This document shows positions 1 to 8,381 of a stretch of DNA of 64,000 nt, piece after piece; position 1 is the stretch's first letter, and each line of letters starts with the position of its first letter. The position numbers and the translations under genes are program-made. This DNA comes from Vibrio stylophorae (GTDB taxonomy: Bacteria; Pseudomonadota; Gammaproteobacteria; Enterobacterales; Vibrionaceae), in assembly GCF_921293875.1 (NCBI RefSeq), contig NZ_CAKLDI010000001.1, positions 2,357,915 through 2,421,914 of the forward strand. Reading direction: 5' to 3'. Under the pieces are notes generated by a model. The model had not been told where the DNA came from. It saw nothing but the letters and a program-made list of their open reading frames with translations, and did no database searches.

Positions 1-23
1 AACAGAAATATCTGTCTAAAAAG

Positions 24-49
24 ATGGGGGTGATTGCAAAAAATTCAAG
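24..49 (-). promoter_or_regulatory. sigma-32 heat-shock promoter, probably for clpB
   Basis: Read on the minus strand, a -35 CTTGAA (49-44) is followed by 14 bases and a -10 CCCCAT (29-24), which matches the sigma-32 consensus closely. It points off the left edge. In related genomes clpB lies just downstream of pgeF, so this is probably the clpB promoter; clpB itself is outside the window, so the target is inferred. Confidence 0.75.
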
Positions 50-76
50 CGTTCTGGGGTAACTATCGCGGTGGGG

Positions 77-835
77 TTAAAGTGTCCCGATTGTGATACA
101 GCTGACCATGCGCCCTGTCTGGCCTTCGCGGCGATAGGAAAAAAAACGTGCCGCATCGGTATAGGTGCAGTAGTCACCGCCATAGATGGATTCAGCGTCA
201 ATGCCGAGCGCCTGCAGGCGTAAACGGGCAAGCTGATAGATATCAGCAAAATACTTATGTGAATCTGCGTGAGGGTTGATCGCCTGCGCTGCGGTAAAGG
301 CACTCACGGCTTGCGCCTGTTGCGCTATAAATTGCTCACGTACCTCTGCGCCAACTTCAAAAGCCTTTGGACCAATAGCAGGACCAAGCCAAACAAGTAT
401 GTCAGCGATTGGCTGCGAAAAATGAGAAAGGGTCTGTTCCAACACGCCATCGCATAAGCCGCGCCAACCTGCATGCGCAGCTGCCACTTGCGTACCTAGG
501 CGATCGCAAAACAGTACGGGCAAGCAATCTGCGGTCATCACCGCGCAGATTTGATTAATCTGCGAGCTAAAACTGGCGTCTGCATCGGCTTGATTCGCTG
601 GACCAAGATCTAAATTAACCACCCGTGTGCTATGTGTTTGCGTCAGCCAATGAATTGGCCCAGCAAATCGCTGAGCCAATTGCGCGCGATTTTGCGCGAC
701 ATGGGTTGGATTATCCCCCACATGATCGCCAACATTGAAACCAGCAAATACGCCCTCACTGATGCCGCCAATACGGGTCGTAGTGCAAGCTTGAATATGC
801 GCTGGCGCTGGCCAGTTCGGAATAATCCACTCCAT
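77..835 (-). CDS. pgeF: YfiH/PgeF family polyphenol oxidase-purine nucleosidase type protein
   Basis: 252 aa, full length for the YfiH/laccase-domain family (peptidoglycan editing factor, also shown in other species to act as a purine nucleoside phosphorylase/adenosine deaminase). The family metal-site motifs are visible: the TQTHS motif near residue 65, MTADCLPVLF near residue 100 and HAGWRG shortly after. It starts 13 bases after the rluD stop, so the two are almost certainly one transcript. The order rluD-pgeF-clpB is the usual one in enterics and vibrios. The exact physiological substrate is not decided by the sequence. Confidence 0.93.
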   Translation of the reverse strand: MEWIIPNWPAPAHIQACTTTRIGGISEGVFAGFNVGDHVGDNPTHVAQNRAQLAQRFAGPIHWLTQTHSTRVVNLDLGPANQADADASFSSQINQICAVMTADCLPVLFCDRLGTQVAAAHAGWRGLCDGVLEQTLSHFSQPIADILVWLGPAIGPKAFEVGAEVREQFIAQQAQAVSAFTAAQAINPHADSHKYFADIYQLARLRLQALGIDAESIYGGDYCTYTDAARFFSYRREGQTGRMVSCITIGTL

Positions 836-848
836 GGCTTACCTCGAG

Positions 849-1826
849 TTAATCGTCGATTTCTTCAGCGTGATCCTGTGCATCTTGGCGCAAGATAGCA
901 GCAAGGCCCACCATGTCATCAGGCACAGGTGCACGCCATTGCATCATTTCACCGGTAATTGGGTGCTCTAAACGCAACATCGCCGCATGCAAGGCTTGAC
1001 GGTCAAAGGCACGCAGCGCATCGATCACCAACTGCTCACAGTTTTTCGGTGGTTTTGGACGACCGCCATAGGTTTGATCGCCCACCAGCGGATGGCCTAG
1101 ATGAGACATATGTACACGAATTTGGTGAGTACGCCCCGTTTCCAAACGCAAACGCAAACGCGTATGGGCGCGGAAATGCTCTGCCACACGATAGTGGGTG
1201 ACCGCAGGTTTACCAAATTCGCTCACCGCCATTTGGGTACGCTTAGTAGGATGGCGACCAATAGCTTTATTGACCATACCACCCGCCGTCATACGACCAA
1301 TGGCAATGGCTTCATATTCACGGGTGATTTTGCGTTTTTGCAGCGCACGCACCAAACGGGTTTGGCTTTGTACGGTTTTTGCCACCACCATCAAACCAGT
1401 GGTGTCTTTATCCAAACGATGCACAATACCGGCGCGCGGCACTTCAGCAATCTCAGGATAACGATACAAAAGCGCGTTCAGTACGGTGCCATCTGGTGTA
1501 CCCGCCCCAGGATGCACGACCAAATCACGCGGTTTGTTGATCACCAATAGGTGCTCATCTTCATATACTACGTCAAGCGGAATATCTTGCGGAATAAAGC
1601 GAACTTCATCTTCAAGTTCGGCATCAATCGCCACGACTTCGCCACCCATTACTTTGTCACGTGGACGCACAATAGGTTGACCGTCGATGGTGATTTGACC
1701 GGCTAGGATCCACTCTTTGATCCGTGAGCGAGAAAAATCAGGGAACAACTCGGCAATAGCCTGGTCGGTACGTTGGCCAAGTTGTGATGGTTTAATGGTT
1801 TCGGTTAACTGGATTTGCTGTGCCAT
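849..1826 (-). CDS. rluD: 23S rRNA pseudouridine synthase RluD
   Basis: 325 aa. It makes pseudouridines 1911, 1915 and 1917 in helix 69 of 23S rRNA. An N-terminal S4 RNA-binding domain (about residues 15-80, with SRSRIKEWI) precedes the RluA-type catalytic domain, which carries the motif HRLDKDTTG with its catalytic Asp near residue 139. The protein ends with an acidic tail. It is divergent from bamD, sharing a 134-base gap, the common arrangement in gammaproteobacteria. The ATG at 1826 fits the known N-terminus of the family. Confidence 0.96.
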   Translation of the reverse strand: MAQQIQLTETIKPSQLGQRTDQAIAELFPDFSRSRIKEWILAGQITIDGQPIVRPRDKVMGGEVVAIDAELEDEVRFIPQDIPLDVVYEDEHLLVINKPRDLVVHPGAGTPDGTVLNALLYRYPEIAEVPRAGIVHRLDKDTTGLMVVAKTVQSQTRLVRALQKRKITREYEAIAIGRMTAGGMVNKAIGRHPTKRTQMAVSEFGKPAVTHYRVAEHFRAHTRLRLRLETGRTHQIRVHMSHLGHPLVGDQTYGGRPKPPKNCEQLVIDALRAFDRQALHAAMLRLEHPITGEMMQWRAPVPDDMVGLAAILRQDAQDHAEEIDD

Positions 1827-1960
1827 GTCGAACTTTTTAAAAATGGGTGGGACTAATTATCACACCTGAGTAGAATAGCGAATTCTATTATTGTATCTGG
1901 TTCACCCGACTTGCGTCACCCGCAACTCGTATTTATTGCATCAAGGAAGCTCGAATTGGT

Positions 1961-2689
1961 ATGAAACGCCTGACTGTGACCGCACTACTCGCACTAACTC
2001 TGATCACCGGCTGTACGAGCTCGGATCCAGATATTGTGCCAGATCTCGCGCCTTCGCAACTTTATAATGAAGCTCAAACCGAGCTCGAGCGAGGCAATTG
2101 GATGCAAGCCATCGAGAAGTTAGAGGCCTTGGACTCTCGCTATCCCTTTGGTGCCTATTCAGAGCAAGTCCAGCTTGATCTGATTTTTGCTTACTACAAA
2201 TATAATGATATGGCACTCGCCATTGCCACCATTGACCGCTTCCTCGCGCTCAACCCAACCCATCCAAATGCTGACTGGGCGCTTTACATGCGTGGCCTGT
2301 CAAATATGGCATTGGATAGCAGCTTTATTCACAGCATGCTGAATATGGAGCGCAATGACCGCGATCCCATTCCAGTGCGTCATGCATTCCAAGACTTTAA
2401 AAAGCTAATGAAGCGCTATCCCAATAGCCAATATACCGCTGATGCAAAGGCGCGAATGATTGCACTCAAAGAGCGCTTAGCGGCTTATGAACTTGCAGTG
2501 GTGGATTACTATGTGCGTCGCGGCGCATGGGTGGCTGCTGCAAATCGTGGTCAACTACTATTAAATCTCTATCCTGATACACAGGCCGCACGCGATGTTC
2601 TGCCATTGATGGAACGTTCCTACGCAGAGCTCAAATTGCAAAAGCCAACGGCGCAGATGAAAAGTCTGATGCAGCTCAACGGGCTCTAA
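1961..2689 (+). CDS. bamD: outer membrane assembly lipoprotein BamD
   Basis: 242 aa. An essential part of the BAM complex that inserts beta-barrel proteins in the outer membrane. The N-terminus has a lipoprotein signal ending in the lipobox LITGC (Cys at residue 18). TPR-type helices follow, with the typical phrases LYNEAQTELERGNW and ALDSRYPFG. A good ribosome binding site (CAAGGAAG) lies ahead of the ATG. It is followed by a strong terminator, so it is transcribed alone. Confidence 0.96.
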   Translation: MKRLTVTALLALTLITGCTSSDPDIVPDLAPSQLYNEAQTELERGNWMQAIEKLEALDSRYPFGAYSEQVQLDLIFAYYKYNDMALAIATIDRFLALNPTHPNADWALYMRGLSNMALDSSFIHSMLNMERNDRDPIPVRHAFQDFKKLMKRYPNSQYTADAKARMIALKERLAAYELAVVDYYVRRGAWVAAANRGQLLLNLYPDTQAARDVLPLMERSYAELKLQKPTAQMKSLMQLNGL

Positions 2690-2710
2690 ATCATTTTTTG
2701 AGCAATAAAA

Positions 2711-2736
2711 AAGCGACCCAAACGGTCGCTTTTTTG
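2711..2736 (+). terminator. rho-independent terminator after bamD
   Basis: Arms AAGCGACC (2711-2718) and GGTCGCTT (2724-2731) around a 5-base loop, followed by a T run. Confidence 0.9.
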
Positions 2737-3036
2737 TTCATGGTAAGGTGGAATCTGGCTATCCAAACACGCACTCAAACAGCGATTCAATAAACAATGA
2801 ATGCTGGGCTGTTAAGGTGCCTACCGCGCTTGGTATGGCTTGTTCCATTCCCCCATCATGCAAGTGTTCTTTGCCTATCGCAAGCTGAAATCCATAGAAA
2901 ATCTGGGTCGGTCACAGTCATGTCGCAGAGTTTGTTTCACCGCACCAATTAGTGATCATGATCACACTTTTTTTTATCCGTTGTCGTAATCTGAAAGTGA
3001 GCCCAATGATAGGCGGTAGCTAATAAGGAGCACCAT
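2737..3036 (+). promoter_or_regulatory. hpf leader region with a CRP site
   Basis: Three hundred bases without a gene. The only clear signal is a cAMP-CRP site at 2951-2966, AGTGATCATGATCACA, one mismatch from TGTGA-N6-TCACA. Its centre is at 2958/2959. A plausible -10 (TAATCT, 2987-2992) would put the start of transcription near 3000, which places CRP at about -41.5, the class II activator position. The remainder (2737-2940) shows nothing I recognise. Confidence 0.6.
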
Positions 3037-3369
3037 ATGACAGTAGAGATCACTGGCAAAGGCATTACTATTACTCCTGCGATTCGTGAACGTGTTGAAG
3101 CGCGCCTAGAGAAGTTAGAAAAATGGCATGTGCCACTCATTAATCCACGAGCCATCATTAGTAAAGAGCCGACCAACCGCGTTCGTTTTGAGTGTAAGGT
3201 GGCAATTCCAAATGGTCAGCTCATTGCATCAGAGAGCGATGAAGAACTACAAAACGCAATCCATGCCGTATTCCAAAAGCTTGAGCGTCAATTGAATAAG
3301 CAATCGCACAAGCCAGATGCACGCCGAGCGACGCATCATGAGCAAGAACTGATTGAAGAAGAAGCATAA
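3037..3369 (+). CDS. hpf: ribosome hibernation/stability factor (HPF/RaiA family)
   Basis: 110 aa, the short form of the family (no C-terminal dimerisation domain). It binds the decoding region of the 30S subunit in non-growing cells and blocks translation. The N-terminus TVEITGKGITITPAIRER and the middle WHVPLINPRAII are characteristic. Its length and position between bamD and pheA match E. coli raiA (yfiA), so raiA is an equally good name. A GGAG ribosome binding site lies 7 bases before the ATG. A class II-like CRP site sits upstream, which suits induction by poor carbon supply. Confidence 0.93.
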   Translation: MTVEITGKGITITPAIRERVEARLEKLEKWHVPLINPRAIISKEPTNRVRFECKVAIPNGQLIASESDEELQNAIHAVFQKLERQLNKQSHKPDARRATHHEQELIEEEA

Positions 3370-3388
3370 ATCGAAGGAATGTATCCAT

Positions 3389-3413
3389 GCGCCCCATGTG
3401 GGGCGCTTTTTTA
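3389..3413 (+). terminator. rho-independent terminator after hpf
   Basis: GCGCCCC (3389-3395), loop ATGT, GGGGCGC (3400-3406), then a T run. Confidence 0.9.
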
Positions 3414-3461
3414 TTCACGCCGACTTGAAAATAATTCCATGCAATTGCCACGGCCTTTTTC

Positions 3462-3490
3462 TTGACAGGGATGCCCAGATTTTCTAATGT
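3462..3490 (+). promoter_or_regulatory. pheA promoter
   Basis: A perfect -35 TTGACA (3462-3467) lies 17 bases from a weaker -10 TAATGT (3485-3490). Transcription would start near 3497, ahead of the leader peptide. Confidence 0.65.
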
Positions 3491-3519
3491 GGCGAAAAAC
3501 ACAGCAAATCAAAAGATTG

Positions 3520-3576
3520 ATGCAACCAGTTATTTTTTCATTTATTTTCTTCTTTCTTCACCGCTCTTGCTGGTGA
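3520..3576 (+). CDS. pheL: pheA leader peptide (attenuation)
   Basis: An 18-codon open frame, MQPVIFSFIFFFLHRSCW, containing five Phe codons in nine positions (residues 6, 8, 10, 11, 12). It lies between a good promoter and a rho-independent terminator that precedes pheA, the classical layout of a phenylalanine-controlled attenuator. Ribosomes stalling at the Phe codons when Phe-tRNA is short would prevent the terminator from forming. An in-frame ATG at 3487 lies inside the -10 element, so translation from there is unlikely. The ribosome binding site is weak (AAAAGA). Confidence 0.85.
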   Translation: MQPVIFSFIFFFLHRSCW

Positions 3577-3614
3577 GGTTGTTGCCCTTTAAGAAAATAA
3601 ACGAAAGCACAACG

Positions 3615-3641
3615 ACCTCCCATCTGGGAGGTTTTTTTTTT
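3615..3641 (+). terminator. pheA attenuator terminator
   Basis: Arms ACCTCCCA (3615-3622) and TGGGAGGT (3625-3632) followed by a run of ten T. It lies between the leader peptide and pheA and is the regulated terminator of the attenuator. Confidence 0.88.
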
Positions 3642-3692
3642 GCTGAGCATCATGGCGGCAATGCCGCTCAACCATACAACAAGGAATTAGGC

Positions 3693-4862
3693 ATGACGCA
3701 GCAGAGCGATTTGGCGACGATCAGGGAAGCGATCACCACAGTCGACCAAGAACTCCTTCAACTTCTCGCCAAACGCCGCGAACTGAGTTTAGCGGTAGCG
3801 CAAGATAAAATTAAAACCATGAAGCCTGTGCGCGATAAAGCGCGCGAACAAAGCTTGCTTCAAAATTTGGTGCAAAAGGGCCAAGCCATGTCGCTTGACC
3901 CGACCTATGTGACGCAGATTTTTCATACCATCATTGATGATTCGGTGCGCTTTCAGCAGGACTATATTCGCCAAATCACCCAGCCAACCGATCAAGCGCC
4001 CATGGCCAAAGTGGCATTTTTGGGCGCCAAAGGCTCTTACTCGCATCTTGCTGCGCGTCGCTATTTTCAACGGCAAAATACCGATGTATTGGAGATCAGC
4101 TGCGATCACTTTAAGGGCATTATTGAGCAGGTGGAATCAGGCCAAGCAGACTTTGGTGTTTTGCCCATTGAAAACACCAGTTCAGGCTCAATCAATGAAG
4201 TCTATGACCAATTGCAGCACACCAGCTTATCCATTGTCGGTGAACTTACGCTCGCCATTGAGCACGCCATTTTAACGGCTGTGGAAACGGAGCTGTCGCA
4301 AATCGACACCCTTTATTCGCACCCGCAACCACATCAGCAGTGCAGTGAATTTATTCATAGCCTTGGCAGCATTCAGCTTGCGACCACCGCCAGCACAGCA
4401 GAAGCGATGCAAGTGGTACGCGATTTAGCATCGCCAACCAAAGCCGCCATCGGTAATGCCACTAGCGGCGCCATGTATGGGCTCACGGCCATTGCTTCAG
4501 GCATTGCTAATCAAACGGAGAATTTCACCCGCTTTATTGTCGTTGCCCGCCAAAGTATCGATGTCACGCCGCTGATTCCATCGAAAACCACTTTAATTAT
4601 GTCCACCAGCCAGCAGCCCGGTGCGCTTGCAGACGCTCTGGTGGTCTTGAAAAATCATCACATCAATATGACCAAGCTCGAATCTCGCCCTGTGATGGGC
4701 AATCCATGGGAAGAGCTGTTCTATTTAGATGTACTGGCCAATGCCAATACCCCTGAGATGCAAAGCGCGCTGAGCGATCTTAAGAAAATCACGCGCTTTA
4801 TCAAAGTGCTGGGCTGCTATCCGCTCGATCACGTCGCGCCCACACCCGTTGATGGTGTTTGA
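3693..4862 (+). CDS. pheA: bifunctional chorismate mutase / prephenate dehydratase
   Basis: 389 aa. It converts chorismate to prephenate and then to phenylpyruvate. Residues 1-90 are the AroQ-type chorismate mutase, the middle is the prephenate dehydratase (AFLGAKGSYSHLAARRYF near residue 110, ENTSSGSINEVYD near 165), and the end is an ACT domain containing the ESRP motif for Phe feedback. The start at 3693 has an AAGGAA site and matches the family; an in-frame TTG at 3462 would add 77 residues of translated leader and is rejected. Confidence 0.96.
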   Translation: MTQQSDLATIREAITTVDQELLQLLAKRRELSLAVAQDKIKTMKPVRDKAREQSLLQNLVQKGQAMSLDPTYVTQIFHTIIDDSVRFQQDYIRQITQPTDQAPMAKVAFLGAKGSYSHLAARRYFQRQNTDVLEISCDHFKGIIEQVESGQADFGVLPIENTSSGSINEVYDQLQHTSLSIVGELTLAIEHAILTAVETELSQIDTLYSHPQPHQQCSEFIHSLGSIQLATTASTAEAMQVVRDLASPTKAAIGNATSGAMYGLTAIASGIANQTENFTRFIVVARQSIDVTPLIPSKTTLIMSTSQQPGALADALVVLKNHHINMTKLESRPVMGNPWEELFYLDVLANANTPEMQSALSDLKKITRFIKVLGCYPLDHVAPTPVDGV

Positions 4863-4886
4863 TGCTTAGGCGATAAATTCAGATAC

Positions 4887-4918
4887 AAAAAAACCAAGCC
4901 ATCGGCTTGGTTTTTTTG
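4887..4918. terminator. bidirectional terminator between pheA and tyrA
   Basis: Arms AAACCAAGCC (4891-4900) and GGCTTGGTTT (4904-4913), with A and T runs on both sides, so it can end both pheA and the opposing tyrA transcript. Confidence 0.88.
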
Positions 4919-4990
4919 TTGCATGATTTTGTTGTACGACCATTGAGTCATAGAGAAAATCGTCATTCAGTCAACGCAAAAATCTTGGCG

Positions 4991-6133
4991 TTAAATCATC
5001 TTTCGCGTGCGATGCACTGCATCATTGGCCTGTTTAAGCAAGGTTTTGCTTTCCGATAAGAAACGCGGCGCATAATCACCAAACCATTGCTCAACATGAT
5101 TGAAAGCATCAATAAAGCCCGCTTTATCACCACACTCAAGCAGCGCAATCGCCTCACCAAAACGCTGATGAAAACGACGAATCATCGCGACGTTATCTTC
5201 TGAAGCCATGATGATATCCGCATAAAGCGTTGGGTCTTGAGCAAACAAGCGCCCCACCATAGCAAGCTCCAAGCGATAAATGGGCGAGCTTAAGGTGATG
5301 AGCTGATCGAGGTTTGGATCCTCTTCAGCCAAATGCACACCATAAGCAAAGGAGGTAAAGTGGCGCAGCGCTTGAATTAAAATCATATTTTGGTCATGCG
5401 CGGGCGCGCTAATGGGCTCAACGCTTGCGCCCCAAATTTGGAACTGCTCAAGCAACCACTGATAAGCCTGTGGCTCACGGCCATCACAGTAAGCAATCAC
5501 TTGCTTGGCTAAACTTGGCAAATCAGGACCAAACATCGGGTGAAGCCCAACCACAGGTCCAGCGTGCACACTCAACATGGCTTGCAAAGGCTTGGCCTTA
5601 ATGGAGGTGAAATCCGCCAAAATACAATCTTGCGGCAAATGGCTCAGACACTCGATAATGTCCACCGTACGGTTGATTGGCACAGTGACAATCACCATTC
5701 CTGGATTTGCCAAAAGCTGATCAGATCGCTCCCCCCAATCACGGCTACTCATCACTTCGACGTGATAACCAGACAAACGAAAGAGATTAGCAAACAGTCC
5801 ACCGAGCTGACCTCGGCCACCAATAATCACAATGGGGCGCAAGTTTGGCTGCAAACATTTAAAGCCCGAGTCTTTTTCACTGGCATAGGACTCACGCATG
5901 GTGCGACGTAAAATATCTTCTATCAGATCCCCTGGCACGCCACGTTGTTCGGCCTCTTGTCGACGTGACGCGAGCATCGCCGCTTCACGATCCGGCGCAT
6001 AGATAGGTAAGCCATGCTGACTTTTCACCACGCCCACCTCAGCGACCAAAGCCAAACGCTGAGCCAGTAAGTCGATCATTTGCTGATCAACGGCATCTAT
6101 TTTGTCGCGCAATTGTGTCAGTTCTGCCACCAT
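4991..6133 (-). CDS. tyrA: bifunctional chorismate mutase / prephenate dehydrogenase
   Basis: 380 aa. Makes 4-hydroxyphenylpyruvate for tyrosine. Residues 1-90 are an AroQ chorismate mutase ([19 protein letters not shown]), followed by an NAD-binding prephenate dehydrogenase with [16 protein letters not shown] near residue 103 and the GLHPMFGPD motif near 197. It lies 30 bases downstream of aroF and is probably co-transcribed with it. Confidence 0.96.
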   Translation of the reverse strand: MVAELTQLRDKIDAVDQQMIDLLAQRLALVAEVGVVKSQHGLPIYAPDREAAMLASRRQEAEQRGVPGDLIEDILRRTMRESYASEKDSGFKCLQPNLRPIVIIGGRGQLGGLFANLFRLSGYHVEVMSSRDWGERSDQLLANPGMVIVTVPINRTVDIIECLSHLPQDCILADFTSIKAKPLQAMLSVHAGPVVGLHPMFGPDLPSLAKQVIAYCDGREPQAYQWLLEQFQIWGASVEPISAPAHDQNMILIQALRHFTSFAYGVHLAEEDPNLDQLITLSSPIYRLELAMVGRLFAQDPTLYADIIMASEDNVAMIRRFHQRFGEAIALLECGDKAGFIDAFNHVEQWFGDYAPRFLSESKTLLKQANDAVHRTRKMI

Positions 6134-6163
6134 GCTGATTGCTTCCTTGTTAAGTGATCCTTG

Positions 6164-7237
6164 TTATCCCTTCATTCGTTCCATCAACGGCCCAGCGAGC
6201 TCTTGATAAGCATGACGTAATAGTTGCTCAGTGGTGTCCCAATCGATGCACGCATCGGTAATTGAAACGCCGTAAGCCATCTGATCAATGGGTAATTCTG
6301 CAGATTGGCAGCCTTCATTTAAATGACTCTCCAGCATAATGCCAGTAATTGATCGATTGCCATGTTTAATTTGGTGTACCACATCTTCCGCGACCATGGG
6401 CTGACGGCGATAATCCTTGCGCGAGTTGGCATGGCTACAATCCACCATCAAAGAGGCCGTCAGGCCAGCAGATGCCATCTGCTCTTCACACTCAGCCACA
6501 GATACCGCGTCATAGTTAGTACGCTTGCCACCTCGTAAAATCACATGACCATTGGGGTTGCCTTGCGTTTTCAGCAGAGCCACTTGCCCCTCTTGGTTGA
6601 TGCCCATAAAGCGGTGGCTGGACGCCGCAGCTTGCATCGCATTAATAGCGGTATCTAAATTGCCATCGGTGCCATTTTTAAAACCCACAGGCATCGATAG
6701 GCCACTGGCCATTTCGCGGTGGGTTTGCGATTCAGTGGTGCGCGCACCAATGGCAGACCAGCTAAAGAGATCCGCTAAATATTGCGGACTAATAGGATCC
6801 AAGGCTTCTGTCGCCAGAGGGAGCTCCATCTCGGTTAAGTCCAACAATAGTTGGCGCGCAATACGTAGACCTTTTTCAATATTAAATGAGCCGTTCAGCT
6901 CGGGATCATTGATCAGACCTTTCCAGCCTACCGTGGTTCTCGGCTTTTCAAAATAAACGCGCATCACCAGAAGTAAACGATCACCCAACTCTTCTGAGAG
7001 AACTTTCAATTTTTTCGCATAGGCTTTTGCTGCGTCCACATCGTGAATCGAACAAGGGCCGCAAACCACCAGCAATCGTGGATCACGCTTATTTACGACA
7101 TGGGCGATACTATGTCTTGCTGAGCGAATAAAGGCTTCGCCCTCAGCAGAAAGTGGCAATTCGGTTTTGAGTTGTTTCGGCGTGAGCAGAACCTGCTCGT
7201 CGGTAATATGGATATTGGTTAGCGCGTCGCGGTGCAT
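6164..7237 (-). CDS. aroF: 3-deoxy-7-phosphoheptulonate synthase, Tyr-sensitive type
   Basis: 357 aa from the ATG at 7237. First step of the shikimate pathway, joining PEP and erythrose 4-phosphate. The sequence follows AroF closely: HITDEQVLLTPKQLK at the start, LVVCGPCSIHD, EKPRTTVGWKGLINDP, GARTTESQ and DCSHANSRKDYRRQP. An upstream in-frame ATG at 7282 would add 15 residues; I prefer 7237 because it matches the AroF N-terminus and has an AAGGA upstream. Tandem TyrR boxes lie ahead of it, as expected for the Tyr-repressed isozyme, and tyrA follows. Confidence 0.94.
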   Translation of the reverse strand: MHRDALTNIHITDEQVLLTPKQLKTELPLSAEGEAFIRSARHSIAHVVNKRDPRLLVVCGPCSIHDVDAAKAYAKKLKVLSEELGDRLLLVMRVYFEKPRTTVGWKGLINDPELNGSFNIEKGLRIARQLLLDLTEMELPLATEALDPISPQYLADLFSWSAIGARTTESQTHREMASGLSMPVGFKNGTDGNLDTAINAMQAAASSHRFMGINQEGQVALLKTQGNPNGHVILRGGKRTNYDAVSVAECEEQMASAGLTASLMVDCSHANSRKDYRRQPMVAEDVVHQIKHGNRSITGIMLESHLNEGCQSAELPIDQMAYGVSITDACIDWDTTEQLLRHAYQELAGPLMERMKG

Positions 7238-7339
7238 AATCTTTACAGTCCTTATGGTGTCGCCTTGATGTTTCAACTCCATGAAACACCTGACCTATGG
7301 CCATCCACCTTACCAGCTTTGAATTCAATGACAAGTATT

Positions 7340-7378
7340 TGTACAAATTTAATTACCGCGTGTAATTAAATATTTACG
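7340..7378. promoter_or_regulatory. tandem TyrR boxes upstream of aroF-tyrA
   Basis: TGTAAT-TAAATA-TTTACG (7361-7378) matches 10 of 12 fixed bases of the TyrR box TGTAAA-N6-TTTACA. A weaker box, TGTACA-AATTTA-ATTACC (7340-7357), is 21 bp away centre to centre, about two helical turns. A strong/weak pair of this kind is what TyrR uses for tyrosine-dependent repression. Confidence 0.72.
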
Positions 7379-7431
7379 GATCATGTGTTTTCATAAGAAG
7401 CTATTGGCAGAAAATGTAGTCGCGCCACAAC

Positions 7432-7470
7432 AAAAAACGGCATGGATATGTTTATCGATATCCATGCCGT
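7432..7470 (-). terminator. strong terminator at the end of the PTS operon
   Basis: A perfect 13-bp stem, 7437-7449 with 7458-7470, and an 8-base loop. On the minus strand it is followed by a run of T, so it ends the operon that comes from the right. Confidence 0.9.
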
Positions 7471-7499
7471 CGATTATATATTTTTAGGGGGAAACGCGC

Positions 7500-8381
7500 T
7501 TAGCGACGATTGGCCATTCGTTTATATTGATGTCGCCGACCACGAATCGTCAAACCTAAACGCATAATATTTTCTGGTGGTGCAATGCCCGCATAGCCGC
7601 CATCACCAATATGAACAATGTCTGCGCCAGCGGCCTTACAAGCAATACCGACTTGTTCAATATAGCTCTCCGTTGCCCCCTCCTGAGACGTACCAATCGC
7701 CAACATCCCTAACATGCCAGCTTGATGGACTGAGTGCATCATCTCGCAGGCCATATCCGGTGTCACACCTGGTGTGGTATATGGCGCGGGGAACATCATA
7801 ATATCTGCACCTGCCTGCGCGAACTCAGGCACAATGGCGAGGTTGTAATCATTGCCCACACCACCACCATGCATCTTGCCAGCAATAATGATGATCTCAT
7901 TGGATACACTTCGCGCTAAACGAATCGCATCTAAAATGGTTTCTTGGGTGACACAGTTCCCTGGGTTACCTGTGAGCATGATGTAATCCAAACCCAAATC
8001 GATAGCTCGCTGCACGGTTTCACGCGTAACGGTTCGCCCCACACACAAGTCTTTTACATCCGCAGGAACGGGTTCCAAGTTACAACCAATCATACGGCCA
8101 GTCGCCGCTTTAATATCGGCGATACTCATTTGCGCTTCAGGATCATCCAACAGCACCTTGATTTCAGGATTCATCACATCTAAACAGTTCAAGGTGATCA
8201 TATCCGCGCCAAATGCCGCAGCAATTTCAGCACCAGAAACCACGTCCAATGGCGGCGTAATCGCGACGACGTTTTCCACCATCAAGGTACGCCCTTCTGA
8301 GCGACGAATGCTATCTACAATTTCAGCACGATTTGCGTTTGCTAAATCTGCTGCGGTGTAATCAAAAATACGCTTTTTCAT
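7500..8381 (-). CDS. uncharacterised TIM-barrel-like protein of a PTS operon
   Basis: 293 aa. I do not recognise a characterised enzyme here. The sequence has the alternating beta/alpha pattern of a TIM barrel, with Gly-rich loops after predicted strands: VVSGAEIAAAFGADMITLN near residue 47, LDYIMLTGNPGNC near 130, IIIAGKMHGGGVGNDYNL near 163, GADIMMFPAPYTTPGV near 190 and GADIVHIGDGGYAGIAPPEN near 252. The C-terminus is very basic. It is the last gene of a IIB-IIC-IIA PTS operon and overlaps the IIA gene by 4 bases (ATGA), so it very likely acts on the phosphorylated product of that PTS or on a nearby sugar phosphate. Similar genes next to lactose/cellobiose PTS genes are annotated as domain of unknown function. 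Barrel fold and role are inferences. Confidence 0.7.
   Translation of the reverse strand: MKKRIFDYTAADLANANRAEIVDSIRRSEGRTLMVENVVAITPPLDVVSGAEIAAAFGADMITLNCLDVMNPEIKVLLDDPEAQMSIADIKAATGRMIGCNLEPVPADVKDLCVGRTVTRETVQRAIDLGLDYIMLTGNPGNCVTQETILDAIRLARSVSNEIIIIAGKMHGGGVGNDYNLAIVPEFAQAGADIMMFPAPYTTPGVTPDMACEMMHSVHQAGMLGMLAIGTSQEGATESYIEQVGIACKAAGADIVHIGDGGYAGIAPPENIMRLGLTIRGRRHQYKRMANRR

Noticed and set aside
2830-2850. Sigma-54 promoter upstream of hpf
   Set aside because: The GG is present but the GC element is not at the required distance.
3462-3692. 77-residue N-terminal extension of PheA from a TTG
   Set aside because: It would translate the promoter, leader peptide and terminator; the ATG at 3693 fits the family and has a ribosome binding site.
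7329-7346. A third TyrR box upstream of aroF
   Set aside because: The conserved G and C are 14 rather than 15 positions apart, so it does not fit the box.
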